Origin: Spinellus fusiger
Taxonomy: Eukaryota; Mucoromycota; Mucoromycetes; Mucorales; Phycomycetaceae
NCBI GenBank assembly: GCA_025094145.1
Contig: JALLLS010000002.1
Span: 248,001 to 312,000, forward strand
Length of the DNA: 64,000 nucleotides
Direction: 5' to 3'
Part shown: positions 13,221 through 23,469 of the stretch, piece by piece
How positions within the stretch are numbered: the stretch's first letter is position 1
Layout of the letters: each line of letters opens with the position of its first letter
Program-made: the position numbers and the translations under genes
Notes under the pieces: generated by a model
The model's input: the letters and a program-made list of their open reading frames with translations, nothing else
Told to the model about the DNA's origin: nothing
The model's database searches: none

Positions 13221-14144
13221 CTAATGGGTGGTTGGTTGATTGGCAGGAATAAGCTTAACACAAAGAATAATAACAATGATAATAAGAATAAGCATAAAGA
13301 TACCAAAACAGATCCACTTCTTCTTGCGAGTTGCCTTTGCTGAAGTGATGGCTCCTGTCAAATGCCGATCTCCCTTTTCCAGATCCTGCACAACTTGCTC
13401 TGAGCTTACTTCTATCTGTGAGAGAACCTGTGCTTGATTCTCGAGCAAATACTGCATCTCTTGGAATAAATCAGACAATTCTTGCACACTCTTTGCTAAG
13501 CGTCGAATATCATTATGACGCTCCTGAACAGCATCGAATGTCTCCTGTGCATCATAGCGTCTCTGTTCATTGTTCATGCTCTGCATCAGCTGTTGAGCAA
13601 ACACAGCAGGTCTTCCCTCTTCTGCCTGTGCAATCGCCTGCTCAATACTCTCAGGTGTAGCGTTGGGATTAGCAATCTTAATTTGACGCTCCATTTGGCG
13701 AGACTCTGCTCTTTGGAATTCAACAGCCACTGAACGGTGGCGCTCAATGGCTTCCATAAATGACTTGGTGACACTGGCAAACTGGTTCTTACGCACCATA
13801 AGGTCTGTACTGCGACTGTTGGGTTCAATTTCTTTGATTTTCTGCTTTACATGGGTCATGATACGCTGGGTGTCTGTCGTGAGGTCTTCCACAGCACTGC
13901 GACTTCGGTGGAGTTCTGCTGCATCGGCTGTCTGGAGCATACCTGACTGGTGGGTCTGGATGTTCTGGACATTGGAGTTGATTGTGCGAATACTGTCCTG
14001 GATATGGGATATCTCGGCCAAGTAGGCTTCCATGGAGTTGGGGTTGGAGGGTGTGGACAAAAGAGGACGCATTTCATAGCGACCGCCTTGTGTAGGAGGG
14101 TTTTGTGTGGTACGAGACAGTTCAGCGAGTCTATCTACACTCAT
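13221..14144 (-). CDS. Plasma-membrane-type syntaxin (Qa-SNARE, Sso1/2-like)
   Basis: A single exon encodes 307 residues. I chose the ATG at 14144 because the protein from there starts like fungal syntaxins; an in-frame extension to 14252 is hydrophobic and atypical. An N-terminal Habc-type helical region (about residues 40-150) is followed by a linker and a t-SNARE helix at about 195-258. The zero-layer glutamine is in LFQEMQ. A basic KKKW motif precedes a single C-terminal membrane anchor (about 282-302) with a short tail. Expected role: target-membrane SNARE for exocytosis at the plasma membrane, pairing with Sec9 and Snc type SNAREs and controlled by Sec1. The gene converges on the bHLH gene. 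Confidence 0.9.
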   Translation of the reverse strand: MSVDRLAELSRTTQNPPTQGGRYEMRPLLSTPSNPNSMEAYLAEISHIQDSIRTINSNVQNIQTHQSGMLQTADAAELHRSRSAVEDLTTDTQRIMTHVKQKIKEIEPNSRSTDLMVRKNQFASVTKSFMEAIERHRSVAVEFQRAESRQMERQIKIANPNATPESIEQAIAQAEEGRPAVFAQQLMQSMNNEQRRYDAQETFDAVQERHNDIRRLAKSVQELSDLFQEMQYLLENQAQVLSQIEVSSEQVVQDLEKGDRHLTGAITSAKATRKKKWICFGIFMLILIIIVIILCVKLIPANQPTTH

Positions 14145-14311
14145 GATGACTATGTAGAAGAAGAGGAAGAGAAAAGGAATACTATTTTTATACCAACGGA
14201 AAAGAGAGGTCGTGGTTAGGCTGAGCCAAGAATCGAACAATGGGCGCACCAAAAAGCCACTCTGCAGCGATAAGGTATTTTAGACATACTTGTGGATAGA
14301 ACAGAGGCAGA

Positions 14312-14396
14312 ATAGGGACAAAATAGACAAAATAGAAACAAAATAGAAACAAAATAGAAACAAAATAGAAACAAAATAGAAACAAAATAGAAACAC
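14312..14396. repeat. 11-bp tandem repeat (AAAATAGAAAC)n
   Basis: About seven near-identical copies of AAAATAGAAAC lie roughly 170-250 bp upstream of the syntaxin start codon. The period is not a multiple of three, so all frames stay open on the minus strand. The resulting Phe/Tyr/Leu-rich frames are artefacts of the repeat. Confidence 0.9.
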
Positions 14397-14716
14397 TCCA
14401 AGGTCTCCAAGTATTTTAGGTATTCCAAGAACTAGGGTCCTATCATTTGTGTATCCATTCATAATATAGGTATCTGTCTATAGCTACATTATCCTAATAA
14501 GGTAGTGTTAGGATGAAATTGCCTCAATAGAAAGGATGGTCATTTTTAGTACCATGTGGATTCATACCAAAAGATGATAAAAAGAGACCTTTTTGATAGA
14601 GTGGATCGGCTGATTCCCAATTCAGTAAAAGATAATAACATCAAAAGAACCCATAAAAATAAGAATTCCTGCAAAAGCAGCTGAATCGAATAATAGGCCA
14701 TGAATTACTTTTTATT

Positions 14717-14782
14717 AGTGGTGGTGGTAGTGGTGGTAATGGTGGTAGTGGTGGTAATGGTGGTAGTGGTGGTAGTGGCAGT
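14717..14782 (+). repeat. GGT-rich minisatellite
   Basis: Units of GGTGGTAGT and GGTGGTAAT are repeated about seven times. The + strand is markedly G-rich in an otherwise AT-rich region. G runs are only two bases long, so at best a weak two-layer quadruplex could form. Confidence 0.85.
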
Positions 14783-15203
14783 ACTGTTATCATTACCACC
14801 ACCCTTCATGCTTGGGGTGCTTCTCTCTTCTATAGTAAATCATACTTCACATCATCTTTCATCGCTATAACACTATAGCACTGATCTATATTTATTTATA
14901 TAGTATTTATTGACTCATTCCAACCCAATACTAACAGATATAGAAAACCAAATTAGATGCTTCAATGACTATTTTCCGTTATTCTATAGGCAGACAAGGA
15001 CAGTTTTAAATTGCCATAGTTATAAATAGATTCAGTCATAGATCCATTCTTATTCGATGCATTAATGCAAACATGCCTTGTACTTTTTGTTTTTTGTTTA
15101 TATGAATAGAATAGAATAGAAACATCACCCGAGAAAGAAAAAGAGAAAGAAAAACACACTCAAATAACATTTGTCTTTTTTCTTTCATTCACCCATGATT
15201 TTA

Positions 15204-16390
15204 CTACCATGCTGTGGCATAGCATTCTCCTGTCTCTAATAAACTCACAGCCAAACGAAGGGCACTTTCCAAACGAGCACCAAGAATACCTTGTGCTCTC
15301 TCTTCCTCTTCCTCTTCTGTACCGAGTTGACGCTGACTGTGTTTGTCTTTTGATTCTACATTGATCATAATGGGTAGTTGTAGGAGTATCTTGCACATTG
15401 TAATCGACAGCTGCATACGACGCCATACACTGAAATACGACAGCCCACGCAGTTCATGTTGTAGTTCATACAGACGCATGAGTTCAAACTGGACTACCTT
15501 GTAGTATTGGTGGGTGGCTAAAAAGACAGCATTAGTGAATGCCTGTATTCCCATCGAGTCGAGGACTTGCACAAGAATAATTCGCGCATTTTACAAAAGG
15601 CCAGTTCAATCTGCTGAATCACATCTTCGCTGATATGCATGCCAGGATTTGTTTCATTGAGAGCATCTAACCATAGAGATGATGGAGAGATGATGGAGAG
15701 AGAGAGAGAGAAGTGCACAGTAGCATTGAATGAGCATTGAATGGGTGTGGAAGGGTGACTTACAGATAAAAGTACGCATGGTTTGAAATTCACCCTCCAT
15801 CATTTCAATGAATAGCTAGAATTTCCTTTTTCAGTCGAAACTTCATACAAAGAAGTGGTGTTTTACCTGATGAAGGACTCTTTGCAGGGTGTCGTTGGAG
15901 TGCTCTTCTTCTGTAGATACAAATGTAGAAGGACCCTTTTGTTTTGATAAGTCATACATTAATCGAGTGGAGGGATTGCTAAGTGTCTCGTAGGCCATGG
16001 ACAAGACTATTATTTTGTTATTTTGTTATTTTGTTATTTTGTTATTTTGTTTGTTAGCTGTAGAAAGACATATCAATCGCACTTGAACTCACTTTGGAAA
16101 CTCTCTGTGGCTCGTGGGTAGGCAGGCACAAACTTATCAGGGTGGCAGACTCGACTTCTCTATAATAAACATAAGAAAGAAAGAAAGAAAAAAGGTGGCA
16201 GTGGCAGACACTTTACTCGAATGTAGGCTCGTCGCATCTCTTCTGTGGTGGCGTCTCTTGTTACTCCCAGTACTTTGTAGCAGTCAGGCGCAGTTAGAAT
16301 ATGCTCTACATAATGGTACTTGTCTTCATGACCAAAGGAGGGTTCTTTGACTTGGAAGAAAGGCATGGGTAGAGGGTTAATAAATAGCAT
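15204..16390 (-). CDS. J-domain (DnaJ) protein with an unrecognised C-terminal domain
   Basis: Six exons (16390-16217, 16159-16093, 16006-15867, 15815-15764, 15666-15595, 15517-15204) join to 272 residues. The fifth intron is 77 nt, with CACTAAT and TGTCTTTTTAG as branch and acceptor. Reading straight through that intron gives a stop in the required frame. The J domain occupies about residues 28-95, with HPD at 64-66, the motif that stimulates Hsp70 ATPase activity. The rest (about 115-272) is helical and ends with a Glu-rich loop and an amphipathic segment. There is no Gly/Phe region, zinc finger or membrane span, so it is a class C J protein. It is probably a cytosolic co-chaperone; its client is unknown. 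Confidence 0.75.
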
Positions 16391-16639
16391 AAGGGTGGAG
16401 TGTTTCTTTTTCTAGAGGACTAAGCACCAAGTAAAAAGGAGGAAAAGAGAGAACAAAAGAGAGAGAGAGCGAAAGAGAAAGAGGAGAAAAGGGGGTGAGT
16501 GAAGGCTTGTTTCAAAGAGAAACAGAATTTGCATGTGAAATGTACATCCCAGCAGGAAAAGAAGAGAATTGAATTGAAATAGTAGTGAGTGAGAATTTGA
16601 CTTAATTTCCCTCTTTTCCTCACCAACAGCCCATGAATA

Positions 16640-16765
16640 TGTACAAGAGGGTGTAAGAAGTGTAAGAAGTGTAGGGTGTAAGGTGTAGGGTATAAGAGGT
16701 GTAAGGTGTAGGGCATAAACTGTAAGGTGTAGAGCATAAACTGTAAGGTGTAGGGCATAAGAGAG
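16640..16765. repeat. ~20-bp imperfect tandem repeat (GTAAGGTGTAGGGCATAA-type)
   Basis: Units based on CTGTAAGGTGTAGGGCATAA and shorter GTGTAAGAAGTG units are repeated about six times upstream of the J-protein gene. On the minus strand they mimic peptides rich in YTLQFM, which are not genuine coding sequence. Confidence 0.8.
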
Positions 16766-18347
16766 CATGATATTAACTAAACACTACATCTCACCCTACA
16801 ATCTAATAGACATTCTCTCCCTATACCTCCATAAATTCCATAACTCAATCATCAGCGGAAATTACAAGACACTACTCCATGTCTTTTATTGTCTCTTGGC
16901 ACAACACACCAAGAGAAGACTGTGCAGAGACTACAGCACAGGCCTACTCAAACTACAACACCAGCAATAGTAGCAGGATGGGATTCTAGAGTCAGAACTC
17001 ATTAGGTAACATAGCAAATAGGGCAGAAGAGAGTCATTACTACAGTACTACCCAACAAGACACCTTTTCCTCCCTCCCCGCGTCAACTCTACTGACAAGG
17101 AAACGCCATTCCACTTGTTTCTGTACAACACTACAGGGTCAAGGGCATGGAATTATAGTTGGGATTCAGCAAGAAAACGGTCTTCTTTATCGTCTCCAAT
17201 AGGCACGCTATGAATTACCGAAAATTATTTTTCAGAGACACCATCACGGTAGAACAAAAAACATAAGCAGGGTTTTTTTTTTTTTTTTTTGGCCCACACT
17301 CACTCCGGAAGTTCCGAACTGAATTTCCCTCTCCTCATTTACTTACTTATATTGCTAGGACGGTCAGATCCGCTATTTTTTTTTCTTTCTTTCTTCTTTT
17401 CTTTCCGTACACTGTATTTGAAGACATGTAGTACTCGAGTAACCTATAGCAATAGAAAGAACAAGAAATACTGTCTAGAGCCTTATTAATCTCCTCCCTC
17501 GGAGCATTCCAGTGTACATAAAGCAAGAAAGAACGAGGGCTGTTATTGGTAGAAAGAAAAAAAAAAGACAGCAGTGGGTGTCTTGGTAGATGCTATGCTT
17601 ATCTGAGTGGAATCCAGGTGCATGTTCTGTCCACTCAGCTTTGTATTGATTTTCTAGACTATTATCTCAACAACCTACTGTTTTTGTTTACTTTATAGAT
17701 GTGTAAATAACAATGGATATATACTAGGGAATGTTATTGTCTGTGGAGTGAGATGTTTGTTTAAAGAGAGTCTGTTCTGTAGAGAGTAGAAAGTAGAGAG
17801 TAGAAAGTAGAGTGTATGCAGTGCCATTCTAAACTTGTGCCCAACATTCACTTGTCCTTGGCATTGAAGTTGGGTTCTTTCGCTCCCTCTCTCTCTCTGA
17901 TAATAACAATAATAACAAGGCATGGCGTGGATAGACACCCTTGTTTCTTTTTGATCTTGACGTGGACTCAGAGTAAGAAGGGCTGGGCATGATAGTACAT
18001 GTCGGAAGATTGTGAGCTATGACGAATAGCACTTTGAAGCCAATAGCGATGGAATAGCCCTTACTCAAGGATGAATGAGTTGCGACATTAGAAGAGTGAA
18101 AGGCCTTGGTGGATCGATCCACTGCAGTTTATGCAGATAGACGAGTGACAGAGTAAGTTGTTTGTGGCTCCTTGGCTATTTCCAGAAACACCGATGTGTT
18201 CATAGAGAAGATCTCATCCTACACATCCACACTATGTATAGGAGTGAATGATAAATACAGCTGCCTTTTTTACTCTCTGGTGAGAAATGAATAGGATCAG
18301 AATGCATTAGAATAAAGAATAGACTGTTTATTGCCACTCAACTACGA
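16766..18347. other. Intergenic region, no confident gene
   Basis: Contains an 18-base T run near 17272-17290, a short (GAGAGTAGAAAGTA)n patch near 17780, and open frames at 16767-16970 (+) and 17829-18122 (-). The minus frame continues upstream to an ATG near 18210, interrupted by one TAA. I recognise no family in it and could not find a convincing intron to remove the stop. A small unidentified gene cannot be excluded. Confidence 0.35.
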
Positions 18348-18883
18348 CTAATCACTGCTCTGGTAAGAAATAACACTCAGCAGGGGCTCTTCTAAATGAC
18401 GTGCTAGTGCCTGAGCCTTTGCTCTGAGCATGCCTAAATCCACTGTGGCTTCTCCTACCAGGCACAGAAGCATGGTGCTGATAGACATGACAAACACTGT
18501 CCCCTCCTATCCCACCAAGAAAGACAAGACAAGACAAAACAAACAAAACAAAACAAAACAAAACAATACATCTGAGTCAAGGGTTCTGTTAGTGCAGTCC
18601 TACCTCGCACTGGATAATCACAGAGTTCAGTCCTGAGGAATCTCCAGCGAGAAATGTGTCTGAAGAACAGTGCTGTTTGTAGGTGCTCCACACATTAGCA
18701 GCAATAGCAGCAATGATCTTTGCTCTTCGGCCATTGTCCGCTGCAAATGCTAACAAAGACCCTTCCCTGGTCATAAGTCTGTAGTCATTAGTGACAGTAA
18801 TAGCTCATGACGCACAAGGATGCCTTGACTCCATCACGGGTTGCTTGTCGAAGGACTTGAGAAACGATCTTTGGTTTAAGCAT
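18348..18883 (-). CDS. LAMTOR2: LAMTOR2 / p14 Ragulator subunit (roadblock fold)
   Basis: Three exons (18883-18816, 18778-18604, 18506-18348) encode 133 residues; animal LAMTOR2 has 125. Conserved stretches are visible: an N-terminal MLKPKIVSQVLRQA, the EGSLLAF strand, the IIAAIAANVW helix, and a C-terminal GMLRAKAQALARHLEEPL helix. The family forms a roadblock heterodimer with LAMTOR3 on the lysosome or vacuole. There it helps tether Rag GTPases and so TORC1, and in the fission-yeast lineage the EGO/Ragulator complex. The first intron is only 37 nt, with a CACTAATG branch region. The gene starts 82 bp downstream of the MPP-alpha stop on the same strand, so the two may have overlapping transcripts. 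Confidence 0.85.
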
Positions 18884-18889
18884 AACAAG

Positions 18890-18935
18890 AAAGAAAGAAA
18901 GAAAGAGAAAGCAAGAAAGAAAGAGAGCAACAGGG
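18890..18935. repeat. AAAG-type purine tract
   Basis: Repeated GAAA/AAAG units fill the 82-bp gap between the MPP-alpha stop and the LAMTOR2 start. This is probably the pyrimidine-rich (on the gene strand) core promoter or leader of LAMTOR2. Confidence 0.7.
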
Positions 18936-18965
18936 CAAGAAGCACGTGACTGTGTTTGAATGAGT

Positions 18966-20746
18966 TTAATGACCCAGTCCGTAGTTGGCTATGACTCTGG
19001 AAACATCCTTGACACTACGCAGATTTCCTCTAATGACCAGTGTGGGTTTTCCACTGCCACCACTCGTCTTGCTGACCTCACCACGCACCACACGAGAAGC
19101 CACTCGATGCAATTCATGAAGATCCACTTGTTCTACGCGGTACAGCATCTCATCAATGCTTGTTTTCTTGCCGTGAACCTGGATCTGTCGACCCAAATCC
19201 TCCAATTGCACCATGCGACTCTCCAGGTTAATCAAAAGAGAGCTCTTGAGCTGGTTCTTGGCTCTATCCAGCTGTCCTTGCGTCACAATGTTCTTGTTGG
19301 CGCTATCTATGCGGGCAATGGTGTCAAACTCACGACAGATCACATCAACAAGTGCATTGGCATACTCGGGCTGACATGAGCCAGCAATACCAAACAAACC
19401 AGAGTCTGTGTAGCAGTGATTAAAGGCCTGGCATGATTCTACCCAGTGGGACTGGTTCAATACATTGCTGAACAGGCGAGAGTACATTCCCTTGCCGGGG
19501 CCTCCTGCAGAAAAGGAGCCACCCCCTCCCAGCAGTATCTGTAGTGTGGCCAGTGCATACAGATCGTTATCATCAATCGAGACACCTTCAAAGGCAATAT
19601 AGACATGCGTAAAGGGTGCATCAGGCACATCGATCAGCTGGGTGCCGCCTGTATAGTAGGCAGGCTGGGTGGCTATAGAATAGGCATCGCTTGCCTTTGC
19701 TCCAAACAGAGACTTCATTAAGGAAGGTTTATTCTCCCCACTCTGCTGTCTTATCAGTGCTGTTTTGTGGGTCTCTACAGAATCCATGGAGGTCTCTGAG
19801 ACTGGAAGATGGCCAAAGTGCTTCATGGCCAAATCCACTATCCGCTCATGCTCTATACCACAGGCAGCAAGGACCATTCTCTCTGGTCTGTACCATGTCT
19901 TTTTGTAGTTTTGAATAAGATCCGATGTCATTGTCTCTAGGCTTTCAGGAGGACACAGCAGTGGATTGCCAAGAGTGTTGTTTGCATAGGCCACAGTATG
20001 AAGGATTTCTGGCAAGATCATTTCTGGCTTTGACCAAATCTCCTCAATTTCATAAAGAGCAGTTTGTTGCTGCTCCATGACTTCTATAGGATCAATGTTG
20101 GGTCTGCACACAACATCAGAAAACAGAGATACTACCCGCTCAATATCCTGCGAGAACACAGCAGACTGGTACATGATCGACTCACGAGAAGAAGAACACA
20201 TCACATTGCCACCCAAGGACTCTACTTCTGCTAATATTTCATCGGCGGATTTGTTGGCTGTGCTCTAGAAAGAGGTTAAGAGAGGAAAGAGTGTCCTTTA
20301 TACATATACACCCACCCACATATCTATGTATCTATGTATCTATCTACCTATATAGATATAGCTTGTTACCTTGAAGGCAAGACGGTCAAGAATATGGCTT
20401 ACACCGCGTGTGGTGCTGGTTTCATAGCGACTGCCTGCATCTACATACACACCTGCTGCAGTAAAGTGCCAGGGAATATTTTCAGAGGCCACACGAATGC
20501 CATTGGGAAGCGTAGTCACTTTGCTGAGACCTGGCGATGACTTTGAATACTCTTGCACAGCTGTGGGCAGGGGTGTAGACTGGTGGAGACAAGTCAGTAG
20601 GTCAATATACTCAGCAGGTCATGTGTGTTCTTGGTCATTACTTGGGTGTGGAGAGTTGCAACACTCTTTCCAACCAAGGCCCTTCTTAGCAGAGGAAAGG
20701 CGCTAGTGGGGCTCTTGGAGGCCGCTTGTACAATACGAGACGCCAT
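18966..20746 (-). CDS. MAS2: Mitochondrial processing peptidase alpha subunit
   Basis: Three exons (20746-20642, 20579-20370, 20264-18966) encode 537 residues. The first 35 residues form an Arg/Ser/Ala-rich presequence with no acidic residues, typical of matrix import. The M16-like N-domain follows, with GVSHILDRLAFKS where the beta subunit has the zinc-binding HxxEH. The missing motif identifies the non-catalytic alpha subunit. The glycine-rich loop that binds presequences is present (GGGGSFSAGGPGKG). The product acts in the mitochondrial matrix with MPP-beta to remove targeting presequences. It is transcribed away from EMP24, with 353 bp between the start codons. Confidence 0.95.
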
Positions 20747-21099
20747 GGAGGAGAACCGAAAACAGGTCCAAAGGGAGTTATTATTGATCCTTGTGCAGTC
20801 ACAGATAGTGACTTGTTATCCTCATACCCTGTTTCTCTTTCTGTTGATGGATCTAGTTGTATTCCAAATGAGAGAAAGAAACAAGCCTCTATCCAACAGA
20901 GCCAAGCTACTTCCAAAGATCTGTCCATGTGTCCATGTGTCCATGTGTCTGTCTGTCTATTCGTCGTTGTCTCTGTTGACATGAGTCAAGGCAAGCAGGC
21001 AGACCGACCGACAGTGACTTGCTCTTCTTTCCTTTTTTGTCCTGTTCTAATTTCCCTTGGATCTCCGCTTAAGATACGGAGAGGAAACAAACAAGCGAG
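20747..21099. promoter_or_regulatory. Shared divergent promoter of MAS2 and EMP24
   Basis: These 353 bp separate the start codons of two divergently transcribed housekeeping genes. A CCATGTGT triplet repeat lies near 20925-20950 and CT-rich stretches are present. No TATA box is obvious, and no regulator binding site can be assigned from sequence alone. Confidence 0.5.
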
Positions 21100-22006
21100 A
21101 TGAGGTTGACCATGAACAGAATTGGATTTGTTGCTGTTGCCATTGTGTGCTTTTTGCAAGCTATTTATGCTTCTTTTATTGTGCTTCCACACGATCGAGT
21201 GGCCTGTTTCTATGAAATAATCAAACAGGGCGACCAGATGACACTATCTTACGAGGTAAACATAGCCAACAGGCGTTTCTTTTCTCTTTCTCTTCTTTAT
21301 ACTTATGCTTTTGGCTGTATTTCCTAGGTGGCCGACAGTATTCATTATGACATTGACTTTAGTGTAAGTGCATGTGGAAAGCAAGGGCACTCACTATGTT
21401 TAGATTACGGACCCCAATGGTGTATTGATAAAGAACGAAAAAAGCTCACCCGAAGGCTACCATTCTATTACTGCTTTGTCTGATGGCAAATACAGTTACT
21501 GCTTCAATAACAAGATGGAGTCTCATTCCGAGAAAACTGTTTACTTTAATGTGTTTGATTTAGAAAAGGAAAAGACCTCGTCCAAGGGTAAGAAAGAAAG
21601 AGAAAAGGAGAAAAGGACGCGCCATTGCACTGTATTGCACTGTATTGCACTGTATTGCATTGTGTTGCATTGTATTGCACTGTATTGATCGTGTTTTATA
21701 CACACACAGAACATGTGGATCCTATTGCACATGAAATCAAGGTGTTGGGAGAGAGCATTTACTTTATTAAGGCTGAACAAGAGTACATTGTTGCCCGTGA
21801 AAAACAACACAGAGACAGTAAGTGAATAATAAAATGAATAAATAAAACATGCCTATTGATCGAGACTGTGTTATGATATAGCTGCTGAGAGTACCAATGC
21901 TCGTGTCAAGTGGTGGTCCTTGGGCCAAATCTTTATGTTGGCCTCTGTTTGTATGTGGCAGGTGTATTACCTTAAGCGTTTCTTTGAAGTCAAGCGTGTG
22001 GTATAA
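21100..22006 (+). CDS. EMP24: p24-beta family cargo receptor Emp24/TMED2
   Basis: Five exons (21100-21255, 21328-21363, 21404-21587, 21710-21817, 21882-22006) encode 202 residues. There is a signal peptide (about 1-24), then a GOLD domain starting SFIVLPHDRVACFYE, a luminal coiled coil (about 130-165), one membrane span, and the cytosolic tail YYLKRFFEVKRVV. That tail is diagnostic of the p24-beta branch: its FF pair binds COPII and the basic end binds COPI. The protein cycles between ER and Golgi in p24 heteromers and helps sort GPI-anchored and other cargo. A second in-frame Met at residue 5 could also serve as start. The third intron carries a 10-bp tandem repeat. Confidence 0.93.
21622..21690 (+). 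repeat. 10-bp tandem repeat inside EMP24 intron 3
   Basis: Six to seven copies of TTGCACTGTA or TTGCATTGTA lie between the donor at 21588 and the acceptor ending at 21709. The units are spliced out with the intron. Confidence 0.9.
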
Positions 22007-23469
22007 TAATAAGAAATATCTGACTGTTTTTAATATGAATAAAAGGATGGTATTTCTGTGATGTAATTGCAATGGAAAACTGTACTGTTTATTAGAGGAT
22101 AGTGTCTATGAGGGTGCAGCAGTCACTAGTGTAGTGTATTGACTCATCACAGTGCATTAGACTGGAGTGTTGGTGGTTGATGTCTAGGAGTCTGCACCGT
22201 AAAGATGTACAGAGCAGGAATATGATTGGATTATCTACAGTCAATAGGCTTGATGTGCGTAGCCTACATTCATTGGTAAAGTAGGGCATAAAACTTGTAT
22301 GGCTTAGTGGCGATGTTACACGGACTATAGAATAGGGGCAGAGGAGAAAGAATGAAAGCAAAATAAAGTCAATGGAGGAGAAAAAGAAGGCACAAAAGAG
22401 GGGGGGGAAAGTGAGTTATGGATGTAATCATAGCAACCAAACTTAATTTAAACTTTTGTAGTTGCTATGGCATTCTGTATTTTGAGACTGACAAGAATAA
22501 AGAAAGGTAACGATTGCCCACTTTGCCCAATTGCATAGATCCGAGGGCAGTGCTTTTCGTTGTTTTGCTGGTGTTTTGCTGGTATAATTCTTTGTTAACA
22601 AACTATATTGGCACTACAGACTGTGCCATTTGTTGATAAACACATAGTTATATTTTGGCATGTGATTCGTTGGTCACAGTAAAGGAAAGAAGGGATCCTA
22701 TTTTACTAAATATCTGATAGTGCGTGATTATTTAAAGTTAATAAACAAAAATGTAAACAATTATAACTACAGGAAATGTGTTGATGAGTAAGATAATAAT
22801 AATAAAATAATAAGAGAAATGATTCTTTTTATTACACTAAAATATATTTGTAGTTGGATTTGCAGAATCAAAAACAGACCGTGTCTCTTTAGAAATCAAT
22901 AATAAACAGCTGAGAAGAATTCTTATCTACAGCAATAAGAATCCTATTTAATATATTCATGTCAATAACAAGTAATAGACCACTTAATAGTCTTATTAAT
23001 AGAGCGAAAAGATACATATTAAGTAAAAAAGTAAAAAGAAGAGTCGAGTAACTAATAAGCATGCTTGCACAAGGACCCTAGTGTTTGTAAAAGTAGATAA
23101 TTAGAACATGGCAAGTCCGCTTTATCCGACAGAAAAAAAAGAAGAAAAAAAGAGATGGTATGTTGATGCAATGCAGATATAACTTACTTTAATAAAGGTA
23201 AATAAAGTTGTACTAGAATCTAAAGGTTAATTAAGTTGCACTAGAATCTAAAGGGAAATCATAAAGAATAAACAAGAGAGAAGATAGTATAGTGTAAGAA
23301 ACATTGTCCACAAGAGACTGACCTAAGAGGCAAGTACACAGACCGTTTTTTCTGAGTGCATGCATGGCAAGTAGGTCATGAAGCGGATCGCCGCCAGCCG
23401 ATAAATAACCAACAGGCTACAAACCTCATTCTGCTACCTTACTTCTTCTTCTTTCTTTCTTTCTTCATA
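22007..23469. other. Intergenic region between EMP24 and the kinase
   Basis: About 1.46 kb of AT-rich DNA. It includes a duplicated 25-bp stretch near 23195-23250 (GTACTAGAATCTAAAGG and GCACTAGAATCTAAAGG) and a CT-rich leader just before the kinase start. No gene is recognised. Confidence 0.5.

Larger units (their letters stand above)
14145..15203. other. Intergenic region with two minisatellites
   Basis: Upstream sequence of the syntaxin gene and downstream sequence of the J-protein gene. It carries an 11-bp tandem array and a GGT-rich array (listed separately). Nothing else is recognised. Confidence 0.5.

Noticed and set aside
13240..14219. Multiple + strand and shifted minus open frames within the syntaxin gene
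   Set aside because: They are out-of-frame shadows of an intact syntaxin reading frame.
14216..14300. tRNA-like 3' half (GTTCGATTCTTGG on the minus strand)
   Set aside because: T-arm and acceptor stems do not pair properly and no D-arm/A-box half is found in range.
14188..14462. Several Phe/Tyr/Leu-rich open frames
   Set aside because: They are produced by the 11-bp tandem repeat, which lacks stops in every minus frame.
14717..14782. G-quadruplex former
   Set aside because: G runs are only two bases long and interrupted by T, so a stable quadruplex is unlikely.
16412..16768. 118-codon minus open frame with YTLQFM-type repeats
   Set aside because: It arises from a ~20-bp noncoding tandem repeat and has no known domain.
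17829..18210. Possible small minus-strand gene (MDRSTKAFHSS... frame with an upstream ATG)
   Set aside because: An in-frame TAA splits it, no acceptable intron removes the stop, and no family is recognised.
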